Notes: a model not told the origin generated them from the sequence alone. A stretch of DNA of 64,000 bases from Bathymodiolus brooksi (GCA_963680875.1 OY804575.1:103037505-103101504), one strand, 5' to 3'; shown: positions 1 through 10,338, numbered from the stretch's first letter. A program made the numbers and translations.

Positions 1-562
1 GTCTAGTTAGTACAAACCAGGACAACTTTTTAGGACCTCACAAGAAACATCTCTGCCAAGTTTGGTTAAATTCTGTTCGGCTGTTCTCAAGAAGAAGATG
101 AAAATGTTGTTTCCCATAGGGTTTCAATGCAAACTTTGACCTCCGCTAGTGGCCATTTTGAATTTTCAAATGGCGCAAACAGTAACAACACATGTTAAAG
201 ACATTCATAGGAACATATATACCAGATTTCAATTCAATCCCTTCAGCGGTTCTTGAGAAGAAGTTTCTTGAAAATCGACCAATCAGAATTTTCAAAGTCA
301 CATGGTGGCTATGTTTTTTGACGAATCTGCACAATAGTAACAACTCTTGTGTAGGACCTCATAGAAAACATCTCTGCCAAGTTTGGTTTTGAATTATATA
401 AAAGACTGTCAGTCCATTTTAGAAGAAATTGTCAGTGCTGATAGAACAAAAAATAATAATAAGATGGCAAAACTTTCAAATTAAATTTACAATTCCAACT
501 GACCAACTTGTGAAATTAACAACTCATTAGGGTTGATTTATTTATTTATTTTTTTTATTTTT

Positions 563-696
563 GGTGTTTTAACGCCACTTTCAGCAATATTTCAGCTATA
601 TCATGGCGACCAGTTTTAGTGGTGGAGGAAGCCAGAGTACCCGGCCAACCACCGACCATAGGGAAGCAAGTGGTAAACTTTATCATTATAGGGTAT
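563..696 (-). mobile_element. SINE tail fragment (bivalve tRNA-derived SINE)
   Basis: Contains the conserved 3' part of the SINE seen in full at 14993-15275. On the plus strand it reads GGTGTTTTAACGCCACTTTC, then TTTCAGCTATATCATGGCGA, then a GGTGGAGGAAGCCAGAGTAC block. No tRNA-like head is present, so it is 5'-truncated. It lies immediately downstream of the P2X7-C exon. The same piece is at 7610-7743 in copy 2. Confidence 0.8.
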
Positions 697-722
697 ATGG
701 GATAAAATACAAAATATTTCAC

Positions 723-960
723 CCTTGTATTGTCCATATAGATCGGGATACTTGTCCCTAATTTTCCAAGTACAACAGTTTGGGATCACACGTCTGACCC
801 CAGCTCCAAGTCGGTCATGTGCCCAAATGGTATACTGGCGGTAGGCTGCATACCTATTGGATCTGTTGTAATCCTCATCATGGGGCATTACTACAAGTTC
901 CTCTCGAAACATTCTAGCAACCCCCAACACTGCCTCGTCAAGGACAATCCGATCAAAGTC
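723..960 (-). CDS. P2X7 intracellular (ballast) domain exon, intact copy
   Basis: Exon read on the minus strand from an acceptor TTTATTACAG just above 960. It starts in phase 0 with [15 protein letters not shown]. About 60 codons on it carries [16 protein letters not shown], then [17 protein letters not shown] and GQYKG. This order (a VLDxxVL helix, YRxYxxW, IPxCCxWxIRxxYP and a final GQY) is the C-terminal cytoplasmic domain of vertebrate P2X7 receptors. In P2X7 that domain binds zinc and guanine nucleotide, and in invertebrates it often occurs alone, away from any ion channel. A donor AAGG|GTGAAA at 722-717 would end it in phase 1; a last exon would lie left of the window. No channel exons were seen, so this is a stand-alone family member. 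The intron upstream (961-2479) holds the TSD-flanked element. Confidence 0.75.
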
Positions 961-1430
961 CTGTAATAAAGACAAGAGATTTAATAAAAACAGTAAAGAC
1001 AGATGGTTATACATTCATCTAGAAAAATGAGCTCTATTTAAAAAAGAAATATAATTCATTATAAGTGAAATAGTTTGCACAAATTCAGTTTAGAGAAATA
1101 AAAAAAAGTCTTATTTTGGAAGGAAAGATTTTCTCGTGGGACTTTCTTATGACCACAGTTTTATTTCGTTTTTTGTTGGTATATGGGAGAACCATTTTGG
1201 TCTTGCAATTTTTTTTATCAATTTACCCCTCAAGCTATTCAATTTTAATTTTATGTTTTTTTTCCTAAAAATTATTTTGATTCTGAATCTTGAAGAAAAA
1301 TATTTGGCTGGACAGGAGAAAAAAATATATTCTGACTTGACATTTTCACAGTATAATCATATACTTGCCATTTTCACAGTATAATCATATACAAAATTTT
1401 GAAGAAAAAAAATTATTCAAGCACTTCGCC

Positions 1431-1850
1431 AATCTAATTAAAATTAGATCTACGCGCTTGCTCCCTATTTTAGATCTAATTATACCCCCGGTCCCCGAAG
1501 GGGGAGGGGGGTATACTGTTTTACCTCCGTCCGTCCGTCCTTCCAAAATATTTTTCGTCACATTTTTCTCAGCAACTATTGATGGCAGAAATCTGATATT
1601 TGGTCACAAGCTTCACATAGGTATGCCATATCGTGGGAAGCGTTTTTGGAACCATCAGATTCCTACTTCCTGTTTGCCGACTTAGTTGGTTTTTATCCAC
1701 ATTGAACATATATGCACATTTTTCTCAACAACTATTGATGGCAGAAATCTGGTATTTGGTCACAAGCTTCATATAGGTACCCCATATCATGGGAAGTGAC
1801 AGGGGTATCATAAGTGAGCATTAGATCACAGTTCACCTTGTTTTAATTAG
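1431..1850. mobile_element. Short inverted-repeat element with 10-bp flanking duplication
   Basis: The ends are AATCTAATTAAAA on the left and its reverse complement TTTTAATTAGATT on the right. The perfect 10-mer GCACTTCGCC flanks both sides directly (1421-1430 and 1852-1861), as expected for a target-site duplication. Inside is the bivalve TATACCCCCG...CCGTCCGTCCGTCC motif and two diverged copies of a segment reading TTTCTCA(G/A)CAACTATTGATGG. There is no transposase, so it is non-autonomous. A copy lies at 8478-8897. Confidence 0.6.
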
Positions 1851-2479
1851 ATTGGCACTTCGCCGGAAAATAAGAAAATATGATTTCTGTGGCGTCTGAA
1901 AAAAACATTTCTACGGCGAAAAAACGTGACATAACCCACCCCCCTTTTCAAGGTAAATGGTCAGTCCCATATTATTTTGCAGCAACTGTCTTGTGGAACT
2001 AGAAGTAAGGTCTCTTTTGTTTCTAATCCAGCCCAAATTCCTCTGAAACATTCCAGTCGATTAACAAATAAAACAACACTGGCTACGTCATTCGTTTTCA
2101 TCAGACATGTATTTCACTGTGTTCTACATGTATGTCTCTGTTTTCATATTGTCGGTAAACTGGCTAAAATAAATTAATTTAACACGTGTATCAACATCTC
2201 GGGAAACAACTTCATAACTTATAAGAAGAAAAAAACTAATTTAGTTATTTTTAACCCCGGCAAAAATTTCCGATCGAAAATACGTAGTTGAGCTTGTCCC
2301 CATAGGGTGCCTCCTGGCATGTTTTCAATGGTTATCGTGGAAATATCGGCTGAATCTGTTAAGGCATGTAGTTTTCATCAAAGAAAATCTATTCCTGATA
2401 CAGAAATTATTTATTCTACGTCTTTTAGATACAATCGATTCGCAAATAGCTTTTTTCCTCAACTTTTATAGAAACTTAC

Positions 2480-2509
2480 CTCAATATCCATGCTGCAGCA
2501 TCCGGGCTA
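2480..2509 (-). CDS. Candidate 5' exon of the P2X7-C-domain gene
   Basis: Minus-strand exon ending in a strong donor, GAG|GTAAGT. An ATG at 2491-2489 gives four codons (Met-Asp-Ile-Glu) ending in phase 0, which matches the phase-0 start of the exon at 960. The joined start Met-Asp-Ile-Glu-Asp-Phe resembles how stand-alone P2X7-C proteins begin, shortly before the domain. The 5' boundary is uncertain: an acceptor-like GTCAG lies at 2510, but this could equally be a first exon with untranslated leader. The same sequence is at 9527-9556 in copy 2. Confidence 0.35.
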
Positions 2510-2640
2510 CTGACATAAAAATAGATAAATAAATAGAGTTGGCCTCGCCCAGGTCAGTGCATAATTAATTAGCTTCCGGTAACGATGGTCAGCTTTATTA
2601 GTCGAAAAAACAACGTTTCGGAGCGTATTCATCAATAATT

Positions 2641-2908
2641 CGGTGTTTAATCTTCATTTTATGAAGGTCAGTACGGAAATCGACAATAATTTTGGGTATG
2701 AAAAAATTAGGCAGCTGGTAGACAATATCCCTTTAACTGACCATTAAAGGGATATTGTCTACCAGGTATGAAAAAATTACGCAGCTGGTAGACAATATCC
2801 CTTTAACTGACCATTAAAGGGATATTGTCTACCAGCTGCGTAATTTTTTCTTACCCAAAATTATTGTCGATTTCCGTACTGACCTTCATAAAATGAAGAT
2901 TAACACCG
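2641..2908. mobile_element. Foldback element with internal duplicated hairpin
   Basis: A near-perfect long palindrome. The outer arms start CGGTGTTTAATCTTCATTTT and end with the complement at 2908. The centre contains CTGGTAGACAATATCCCTTT / AAAGGGATATTGTCTACCAG as a hairpin, present twice in tandem (about 2712-2766 and 2786-2837), with the loop core TTAACTGACCATTAA. It sits between the divergent starts of the P2X7-C gene and the plus-strand gene. A copy lies at 9688-9955. Confidence 0.85.
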
Positions 2909-3160
2909 AGTTATGCTGCAAAAGATACGATTTTTTGACAAAAAAGACCCAAAACTATCGTTATCAGAATCATTGTCTGGATGACAATATTCAAATCTAT
3001 TCATATGGCCTTCTATGTGAACACGTCTTGAGCATGCGCACTGTTTAGAAACAATAAAAACATGTGGTTCTTGGGCAAAAGAGAAACTGTCAACGCGTGG
3101 AAGAAAGCGGACTTTGACGGATTCAGAGATAAAGAGGAATAGAAGTGAAGTGTCTTCCAA

Positions 3161-3291
3161 ATGGAACAAATGCAGGATATATGTAGGGGATCAGTTGGAC
3201 CGTTGCCGTTGGATGGAGCGAACTCAAGGAAGTGCTACGCGTCAAATCTCACGCTGAAGTGGCAAAGATTTTGCTTGATTATTGTTGGTAG
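3161..3291 (+). CDS. Exon 1 of an unrecognised plus-strand gene
   Basis: Starts at ATG 3161 with MEQMQDICRGSVG and reads 43 complete codons to a donor GGTAG|GTAAGC, leaving two bases (phase 2). These join in frame with the single leading base of the exon at 5415 to make an Arg codon. I do not recognise the product. The exon lies head-to-head with the P2X7-C gene, with the foldback element between them, so the two may share a promoter region (about 2510-3160). It is duplicated at 10208-10338, where no downstream exons follow. The 5' end is chosen because no in-frame ATG further upstream is open. Confidence 0.5.
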
Positions 3292-3619
3292 GTAAGCCGA
3301 GCATGTTGCCTTCTTTTCTCAATCGTTTTTCATATTTTATGAATTTATGATGATGCCTATGATCATTTTCGGTAGATATTAATCAATATATGTAATTTTG
3401 CACCTGGCAACAGCAAATTATTGTCAATGAGTAGCATAAAACGGCGAGGTAAACAAACACAAATTTTAAGAGGCCAGCAATGGGAAAATGGGAGTGCAAA
3501 AATGATATCAATGGCAATGCAGTTTATTATTATCAATTTATAAAAAAATATCGAATCAATTCATTTTTAATGCAAGAATTAAAACTGTACATGGCTTAAT
3601 GAAAACCCTATAAAGTTCT

Positions 3620-5240
3620 TTTTATTCAAGCAAATTTATTTCTTTGATATACAACATATAATTAGGCTTTTAATTTTATCAAATTTCAACAACTTGGACA
3701 TGAAACTTAGTTTTGGGAACCAAAAGTATATACTTTACTTTCTGTGAATTATCACTATAATGGAAAATCAGTATGTATTTTTCAAATAAAAGCTTTCTAT
3801 CTAAAGAAGCTTCATTTCAATTGCACTTTTAGTTTGGATCCTGTATGTATAATATATAATTATAAACAAGGTTTTGAAGAAATGATATGAATATCCATTG
3901 AAATTTTCAAGTTTCAGAACTTTTTTTATATATGACTACAAAATTTTACTGAAAATTTCAGAAATGTCCTAAAATGCATATTTTAGACCATGGCTAAATG
4001 AAAATCATTTTCAATTCCTTTATGCAAACAAGTTTATATCCTGGGTACTGGAAATACATTACATAAATAAGGTTAAAAGTACTTTTCAATAAGTTTGAAC
4101 ATAACACTTTGTTATGGGAGCCAAAATTATATCTTCCTGTCTGTGAATTATCACCATAGTGGAAAATCAGTATGTATCTTTTATATAAAAAGCTTTCCAT
4201 TTAAATAAGTGTCATTTCAGTAGCATTTTTAGTTTGGATCCTGTAAGTATGATACATAAACAAGGTTTTTAAAAAATAATATGAAGATCCATAGAAATTT
4301 GCAAGTTTCAGAAACTTTTCTATTTATGTGACTATAAAATTTTACTGAAATGTCCTGAACTGCATATTTTAGACTATGACTAAATGAAAATCGTTTTCAA
4401 TTTCCTTATGCAAACCAAGTTTATTTTCTTGACTATTCTAAAAACATTACATTAACTAGTTTGTTACTACATTTCAACAATTTTGGACATAATTTTTAGT
4501 TCAGGGAGCCAAAATTATACTTTACTATCTTAGAATTATCAACATAGACATGATAGAGGGAAATCAATATGTATTTTTCATATAAAGGCTTTCTATTTAA
4601 AGAATTGTCATTTGAACTGCTTTTTATCCCCTCGCCAACGAAGTTGCCAAGGGGTATAGTAACGTCCGTCCGTCACATCCTTGTGAACACTCTAGAATCA
4701 ACATCCTTCAATGGATGTTGACCAAACTTGGTACATACTTAGTCCTTAAGAAAATCTGGAACACTATTGATTTTCAAGGTCGTATGTCAAAGATCAAGGT
4801 CATAGGCTAACATTTTTACCGCATAACATCCTTGTGAACACTAGAATCAACATCCTTCAATGGATTTTTGACAAAACTTGGTACATACTTAGTCCTTATG
4901 ATACCGAAACCTTATTGATTTTCAAGGTCATAGCCTTATAGGTCAAAGGTCAAGATAACCGGGTCAAAATTTTACCTCGTAACATCCTTGTGAACACTCT
5001 AGAATCAACATCCTTCAATGGATTTTGACCAAACTTGGTATACTTAGTCCTTAAGAGAATCTGGAACCCTATTGATTTTCAAAGTCAAAGGTCAAGGTCA
5101 CCAGGTCAAATTTTTAGGCAAGGGGATACGCCACGCTTTGCCCTTGTTTAGTTTGGATCTTGTAAGTATGATTTATAAACAAGATTTTTAAGAAATAATG
5201 TGAAGATCCATAGCAATTTGCATGTTTCACAGTGTGTGAA
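3620..5240. repeat. 400-bp tandem repeat, about three units, third one interrupted
   Basis: Landmarks recur at a 400-bp step: AGTTTGGATC at 3831 and 4231, and GGAAAATCAGTATGTAT at about 3760 and 4160. A third unit begins near 4420 and its AGTTTGGATC is displaced to 5150 by the inserted element at 4625-5146. Units share roughly 80-85% by eye. It fills most of the intron between exons 1 and 2 of the plus-strand gene. Copy 2 of the large duplication retains units at 10668-11541. Confidence 0.85.
4625..5146. mobile_element. Inverted-repeat element (CCCTCGCCAACGAAG family) with internal repeats
   Basis: The left end reads TATCCCCTCGCCAACGAAG and the right end reads GGGGATACGCCACGCTTTGC, a rough inverse. 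Inside are three tandem copies of about 155 bp, each starting ACATCCTTGTGAACACT. It interrupts the third unit of the 400-bp repeat exactly between CTGCTTTT and TTAGTTTGG, which are contiguous in the other units. It is a non-autonomous element of a type common in bivalve genomes. Confidence 0.75.
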
Positions 5241-5414
5241 TTTAACAGTAGACCGATGGCCCATGTCTGTGTTAAAATCATGCAGGAATTTGGAAAATTA
5301 TCTAAATTGTTTATGCAAATTACTACAAAAAACTGGTAATTTCAGACAAATGTGATTTTGTAGTGATTGATATTTGTACTTTTGATTTACATATTCTGAC
5401 CAAGGTATTTCTAG

Positions 5415-5495
5415 AGTAAAAGAAATGAGCAGCCATCACATTTCAACGAAACGGATGAAACTGGAGAAATCGAGTTCATTTGTGAACCCATTTGA
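5415..5495 (+). CDS. Exon 2 of the unrecognised plus-strand gene
   Basis: The acceptor is TTTCTAG before 5415 and the donor is GA|GTATGT at 5496. The 81 nt have one leading and two trailing bases, so the phase fits both exon 1 (phase 2 out) and exon 3 (one base in). The peptide is basic and Ser/His-rich (MSSHHISTKRMKLEKSSS). It is followed by Asn-Pro-Phe, and the Asp codon is completed in exon 3. An initiator ATG is possible inside it, so the gene could also begin here with exon 1 as leader. Confidence 0.5.
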   Translation, partial: SKRNEQPSHFNETDETGEIEFICEPI

Positions 5496-5971
5496 GTATG
5501 TTCATTTTGTTAAAGATTAGACATATTCTACATTATGTTTATAGGTAACATTGTCAATATTGTTCAACACAGTCACTTGTATAACAGTTTCCTATTAATT
5601 ATTGTGGCTTGCATAGTGATACTACTAGTAGCTATATTATATAGGGATCATGTTGGCTTCTGCGTCATCGTTACATTTTCATCAATCCACAAGCTGAAAT
5701 GACCAGTCCTCTTTAGCTACTTACGGGAATGAAACCAAACTGGGACAGAATTGACGCACGTCTGGCGCACCAAATTTTTTCCTGGAACTTTGATGTAATT
5801 TTGTCTCTTTATATTGGGTTGTGTAGATGTGTGCTGGATACATGTATATAGATTTAATATTATTTTGAAAAGCTTTTTCGTTATACAGCTGCACATCAGA
5901 ACCATATAGCAAAATTTGTTTCGATATTATACACATACACTGTAATAAACAATTATTTTTTATTCTTACAG

Positions 5972-6061
5972 TCTCTCAATAGATATTACTGAAGAGGGCA
6001 GTGATGTTGGTGATGATTCTGACAATGGAGATTTTGAACCTAGCCTCAACTTCACTCTAAG
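5972..6061 (+). CDS. Exon 3 of the unrecognised plus-strand gene
   Basis: The acceptor is TTCTTACAG and the donor is AG|GTTTGT. The 90-nt exon encodes a strongly acidic stretch (DITEEGSDVGDDSDNGDFEP) after Leu-Ser-Ile. Its phases (one base in, two out) match exons 2 and 4. An acidic, Asp/Ser-rich segment like this is usually disordered and suggests a nuclear or regulatory protein, but no domain can be named. Confidence 0.5.
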
Positions 6062-6159
6062 GTTTGTCATGTTAATATCATATGTTTCAGTTGTAACTTA
6101 CATACTTGAAATTTTGTCCTAATAACAGAACCATGCATGATCATATGTCATAGGAGCTT

Positions 6160-6310
6160 TATTATACCCCCGCTCCACTGGAAGGGGGAGGGGGTATACT
6201 GTTTTACCTCTGTCCATCCGTTCGTCCCAAGATGTTCATAACATTTTTCTCAGTAATTATTTATGGCAGCAATCTGATATTTGATCATAGGCTTCAGAAG
6301 GGTCAATCGA
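6160..6310 (+). repeat. TATACCCCCG-type repeat fragment
   Basis: Same motif as in the 1431-1850 element: TATACCCCCGCTCC, then GGGGGTATACTGTTTTACCT, then CATTTTTCTCAGTAAT. It lies in the last intron of the plus-strand gene. The remainder of that intron (6310-6620) shows nothing I recognise. Confidence 0.6.
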
Positions 6311-6623
6311 AAGTCGCAAACCCGCTGTGTTGTCCATGGTCAAGTGCGGTAGAAGTCCCATCCGATGAAGGAAAAGACATCAACAACAAATGAAGATCAG
6401 TTCTGATTTGGGTAACAGACACCCTGTAACCATTGACCAGCTCGTGATGCCTGCCGTAGAACTTCTTGAGGGATGACCACAACCTAAAATCTGTCTACAA
6501 TCACTCAAATCCTTCATAAAGTGGACTTTCATCTTGAATTGAAAGTTAAGGCTCCATAGATCATAATCTCAATTCTATTGTTTTATTCTTGTGAATTACA
6601 TTGTATGTATTTTTCTACTTCAG

Positions 6624-6762
6624 GTGGCAGAGAAGTTACAACAAAAAGACAGCTAGATGGTCTGTGCAGCCTGTTAAAGCTGACAAGTCATATTCCTATG
6701 TTCCAAGACTATTAAGGGTCATCATTTGTATGAGACAGCAAGATAATGAAGGAATGAATTAA
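6624..6762 (+). CDS. Exon 4 of the plus-strand gene, ending at an early stop
   Basis: The acceptor TTTCTACTTCAG precedes 6624. The exon completes Arg and reads WQRSYNKKTARWSVQP, then a hydrophobic SYVPRLLRVIICM, ending at TAA 6760-6762. With exons 1-3 this gives about 146 residues. The frame stays open after the stop for another 48 codons to TAA 6907-6909, in a Pro-rich, protein-like sequence ending KSRF-EDQ. A poly(A) signal AATAAA sits at 6910-6915, directly after the second stop. The TAA at 6760 may therefore be a disabling mutation in a longer gene, or a sequencing error. Confidence 0.5.
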
Positions 6763-6909
6763 CATGCGCAGTTGGAAGTAGATGATCCCAGAAGAATCTC
6801 GGTCCATCTTGCACCAATTCCACAACCTCCAACTCGGGATGATATTGTAGCATCTCAGAAATCCAGATTTGAAGACCAAGACAAAACAATTAACTATATT
6901 GTCGCATAA
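6763..6909 (+). pseudogene. In-frame continuation after the early stop
   Basis: Forty-eight codons in the frame of exon 4, between the TAA at 6760 and the TAA at 6907. They include VDDPRRISVHLAPIPQPP and a terminal Ser-Arg-Phe motif. The composition is like coding sequence, not 3' UTR: no A/T homopolymers, and Pro, Arg and Asp are frequent. It may be the true C-terminus of the gene if the upstream stop is a mutation. Confidence 0.4.
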
Positions 6910-6915
6910 AATAAA
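6910..6915 (+). promoter_or_regulatory. Poly(A) signal of the plus-strand gene
   Basis: AATAAA overlapping the end of the second stop codon of the plus-strand gene. It fits the end of a transcript coming from 3161-6909. Confidence 0.4.
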
Positions 6916-7609
6916 TTTAGATTGTCACTCTTTGTTTTTCCTGGTCTAACAGAAGTTCTGCACATTTAGAGCAGAAAAGTACCCAAGTCAGGATAATGGC
7001 CATTACAAATTGTCCAATGCACAATAATGATGGCACTCAGTGTGTTGGTCTAGTTAGTACAAACCAGGACAACTTTTTAGGACCTCACAAGAAACATCTC
7101 TGCCAAGTTTGGTTAAATTCTGTTCGGCTGTTCTCAAGAAGAAGATGAAAATGTTGTTTCCCATAGGGTTTCAATGCAAACTTTGACCTCCGCTAGTGGC
7201 CATTTTGAATTTTCAAATGGCGCAAACAGTAACAACACATGTTAAAGACATTCATAGGAACATATATACCAGATTTCAATTCAATCCCTTCAGCGGTTCT
7301 TGAGAAGAAGTTTCTTGAAAATCGACCAATCAGAATTTTCAAAGTCACATGGTGGCTATGTTTTTTGACGAATCTGCACAAAAGTAACAACTCTTGTGTA
7401 GGACCTCATAGAAAACATCTCTGCCAAGTTTGGTTTTGAATTATATAAAAGACTGTCAGTCCATTTTAGAAGAAATTGTCAGTGCTGATAGAACAAAAAA
7501 TAATAATAAGATGGCAAAACTTTCAAATTAAATTTACAATTCCAACTGACCAACTTGTGAAATTAACAACTCATTAGGGTTGATTTATTTATTTTTTTTT
7601 TTTATTTTT

Positions 7610-7743
7610 GGTGTTTTAACGCCACTTTCAGCAATATTTCAGCTATATCATGGCGACCAGTTTTAGTGGTGGAGGAAGCCAGAGTACCCGGCCAACCACC
7701 GACCATAGGGAAGCAAGTGGTAAACTTTATCATTATAGGGTAT
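7610..7743 (-). mobile_element. SINE tail fragment, duplicate copy
   Basis: Duplicate of 563-696, essentially identical. Confidence 0.8.
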
Positions 7744-7769
7744 ATGGGATAAAATACAAAATATTTCAC

Positions 7770-8007
7770 CCTTGTATTGTCCATATAGATCGGGATACTT
7801 GTCCCTAATTTTCCAAGTACAACAGTTTGGGATCACACGTCTGACCCCAGCTCCAAGTCAGTCATGTGCCCAAATGGTATACTGGCGGTAGGCTGCATAC
7901 CTATTGGATCTGTTGTAATCCTCATCATGGGGCATTACTACAAGTTCCTCTCGAAACATTCTAGCAACCCCCAACACTGCCTCGTCAAGGACAATCCGAT
8001 CAAAGTC
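7770..8007 (-). pseudogene. P2X7 intracellular-domain exon, copy with nonsense codon
   Basis: Nearly identical to the exon at 723-960. The codon at 7858-7860 is TGA where copy 1 (811-813) has CGA (Arg). The stop follows the WAHD motif and removes the [10 protein letters not shown] half of the domain. Acceptor and donor are unchanged. With the rest of the sequence preserved, the mutation is recent, or is a C-to-T error at a CpG site. Confidence 0.75.
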
Positions 8008-8477
8008 CTGTAATAAAGACAAGAGATTTAATAAAAACAGTAAAGACAGATGGTTATACATTCATCTAGAAAAATGAGCTCTATTTAAAAAAGAAATATA
8101 ATTCATTATAAGTGAAATAGTTTGCACAAATTCAGCTTAGAGAAATAAAAAAAAGTCTTATTTTGGAAGGAAAGATTTTCTCGTGGGACTTTCTTATGAC
8201 CACAGTTTTATTTCGTTTTTTGTTGGTATATGGGAGAACCATTTTGGTCTTGCAATTTTTTTTATCAATTTACCCCTCAAGCTATTCAATTTTAATTTTA
8301 TGTTTTTTTTCCTAAAAATTATTTTGATTCTGAATCTTGAAGAAAAATATTTGGCTGGACAGGAGAAAAAAATATATTCTGACTTGACATTTTCACAGTA
8401 TAATCATATACTTGCCATTTTCACAGTATAATCATATACAAAATTTTGAAGAAAAAAAATTATTCAAGCACTTCGCC

Positions 8478-8897
8478 AATCTAATTAAAATTAGATCTAC
8501 GCGCTTGCTCCCTATTTTAGATCTAATTATACCCCCGGTCCCCGAAGGGGGAGGGGGGTATACTGTTTTACCTCCGTCCGTCCGTCCTTCCAAAATATTT
8601 TTCGTCACATTTTTCTCAGCAACTATTGATGGCAGAAATCTGATATTTGGTCACAAGCTTCACATAGGTATGCCATATCGTGGGAAGCGTTTTTGGAACC
8701 ATCAGATTCCTACTTCCTGTTTGCCGACTTAGTTGGTTTTTATCCACATTGAACATATATGCACATTTTTCTCAACAACTATTGATGGCAGAAATCTGGT
8801 ATTTGGTCACAAGCTTCATATAGGTACCCCATATCATGGGAAGTGACAGGGGTATCATAAGTGAGCATTAGATCACAGTTCACCTTGTTTTAATTAG
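8478..8897. mobile_element. Inverted-repeat element, duplicate copy
   Basis: Copy of the element at 1431-1850 with the same GCACTTCGCC flanks. Confidence 0.6.
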
Positions 8898-9526
8898 ATT
8901 GGCACTTCGCCGGAAAATAAGAAAATATGATTTCTGTGGCGTCTGAAAAAAACATTTCTACGGCGAAAAAACGTGACATAACCCACCCCCCTTTTCAAGG
9001 TAAATGGTCAGTCCCATATTATTTTGCAGCAACTGTCTTGTGGAACTAGAAGTAAGGTCTCTTTTGTTTCTAATCCAGCCCAAATTCCTCTGAAACATTC
9101 CAGTCGATTAACAAATAAAACAACACTGGCTACGTCATTCGTTTTCATCAGACATGTATTTCACTGTGTTCTACATGTATGTCTCTGTTTTCATATTGTC
9201 GGTAAACTGGCTAAAATAAATTAATTTAACACGTGTATCAACATCTCGGGAAACAACTTCATAACTTATAAGAAGAAAAAAACTAATTTAGTTATTTTTA
9301 ACCCCGGCAAAAATTTCCGATCGAAAATACGTAGTTGAGCTTGTCCCCATAGGGTGCCTCCTGGCATGTTTTCAATGGTTATCGTGGAAATATCGGCTGA
9401 ATCTGTTAAGGCATGTAGTTTTCATCAAAGAAAATCTATTCCTGATACAGAAATTATTTATTCTACGTCTTTTAGATACAATCGATTCGCAAATAGCTTT
9501 TTTCCTCAACTTTTATAGAAACTTAC

Positions 9527-9556
9527 CTCAATATCCATGCTGCAGCATCCGGGCTA
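9527..9556 (-). pseudogene. Duplicate of the candidate 5' exon of the P2X7-C gene
   Basis: Identical to 2480-2509, including the GAG|GTAAGT donor. It would feed into the exon that carries the nonsense codon. Confidence 0.3.
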
Positions 9557-9687
9557 CTGACATAAAAATAGATAAATAAATAGAGTTGGCCTCGCCCAGG
9601 TCAGTGCATAATTAATTAGCTTCCGGTAACGATGGTCAGCTTTATTAGTCGAAAAAACAACGTTTCGGAGCGTATTCATCAATAATT

Positions 9688-9955
9688 CGGTGTTTAATCT
9701 TCATTTTATGAAGGTCAGTACGGAAATCGACAATAATTTTGGGTATGAAAAAATTAGGCAGCTGGTAGACAATATCCCTTTAACTGACCATTAAAGGGAT
9801 ATTGTCTACCAGGTATGAAAAAATTACGCAGCTGGTAGACAATATCCCTTTAACTGACCATTAAAGGGATATTGTCTACCAGCTGCGTAATTTTTTCTTA
9901 CCCAAAATTATTGTCGATTTCCGTACTGACCTTCATAAAATGAAGATTAACACCG
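9688..9955. mobile_element. Foldback element, duplicate copy
   Basis: Copy of the palindrome at 2641-2908, identical by eye, including the doubled central hairpin. Confidence 0.85.
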
Positions 9956-10207
9956 AGTTATGCTGCAAAAGATACGATTTTTTGACAAAAAAGACCCAAA
10001 ACTATCGTTATCAGAATCATTGTCTGGATGACAATATTCAAATCTATTCATATGGCCTTCTATGTGAACACGTCTTGAGCATGCGCACTGTTTAGAAACA
10101 ATAAAAACATGTGGTTCTTGGGCAAAAGAGAAACTGTCAACGCGTGGAAGAAAGCGGACTTTGACGGATTCAGAGATAAAGAGGAATAGAAGTGAAGTGT
10201 CTTCCAA

Positions 10208-10338
10208 ATGGAACAAATGCAGGATATATGTAGGGGATCAGTTGGACCGTTGCCGTTGGATGGAGCGAACTCAAGGAAGTGCTACGCGTCAAATCTCACG
10301 CTGAAGTGGCAAAGATTTTGCTTGATTATTGTTGGTAG
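10208..10338 (+). pseudogene. Duplicated exon 1 of the plus-strand gene, orphaned
   Basis: Identical in sequence to 3161-3291, with ATG and donor intact. The duplication ends at 11541, before exon 2, so no downstream exon is available within the next several kilobases. Confidence 0.55.

Larger units (their letters stand above)
1..4492. repeat. Large direct duplication, copy 1
   Basis: This segment is repeated at 7048-11541 in the same orientation, offset 7047-7048 bp. The window opens inside it, so it may extend further left. Up to about 3490 the copies differ at only a handful of positions (for example 349, 813 and a T-run near 550). From 3490 to 4492 there are roughly twenty differences, including one-base indels. 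It carries a P2X7-C-domain exon, a SINE tail, an inverted-repeat element with possible target duplication, a foldback, exon 1 of a plus-strand gene and two units of a 400-bp tandem repeat. Confidence 0.95.

Noticed and set aside
2900..3169. 89-codon minus-strand frame (and its copy at 9947-10216)
   Set aside because: It is antisense to exon 1 of the plus-strand gene and runs into the foldback; no splice support.
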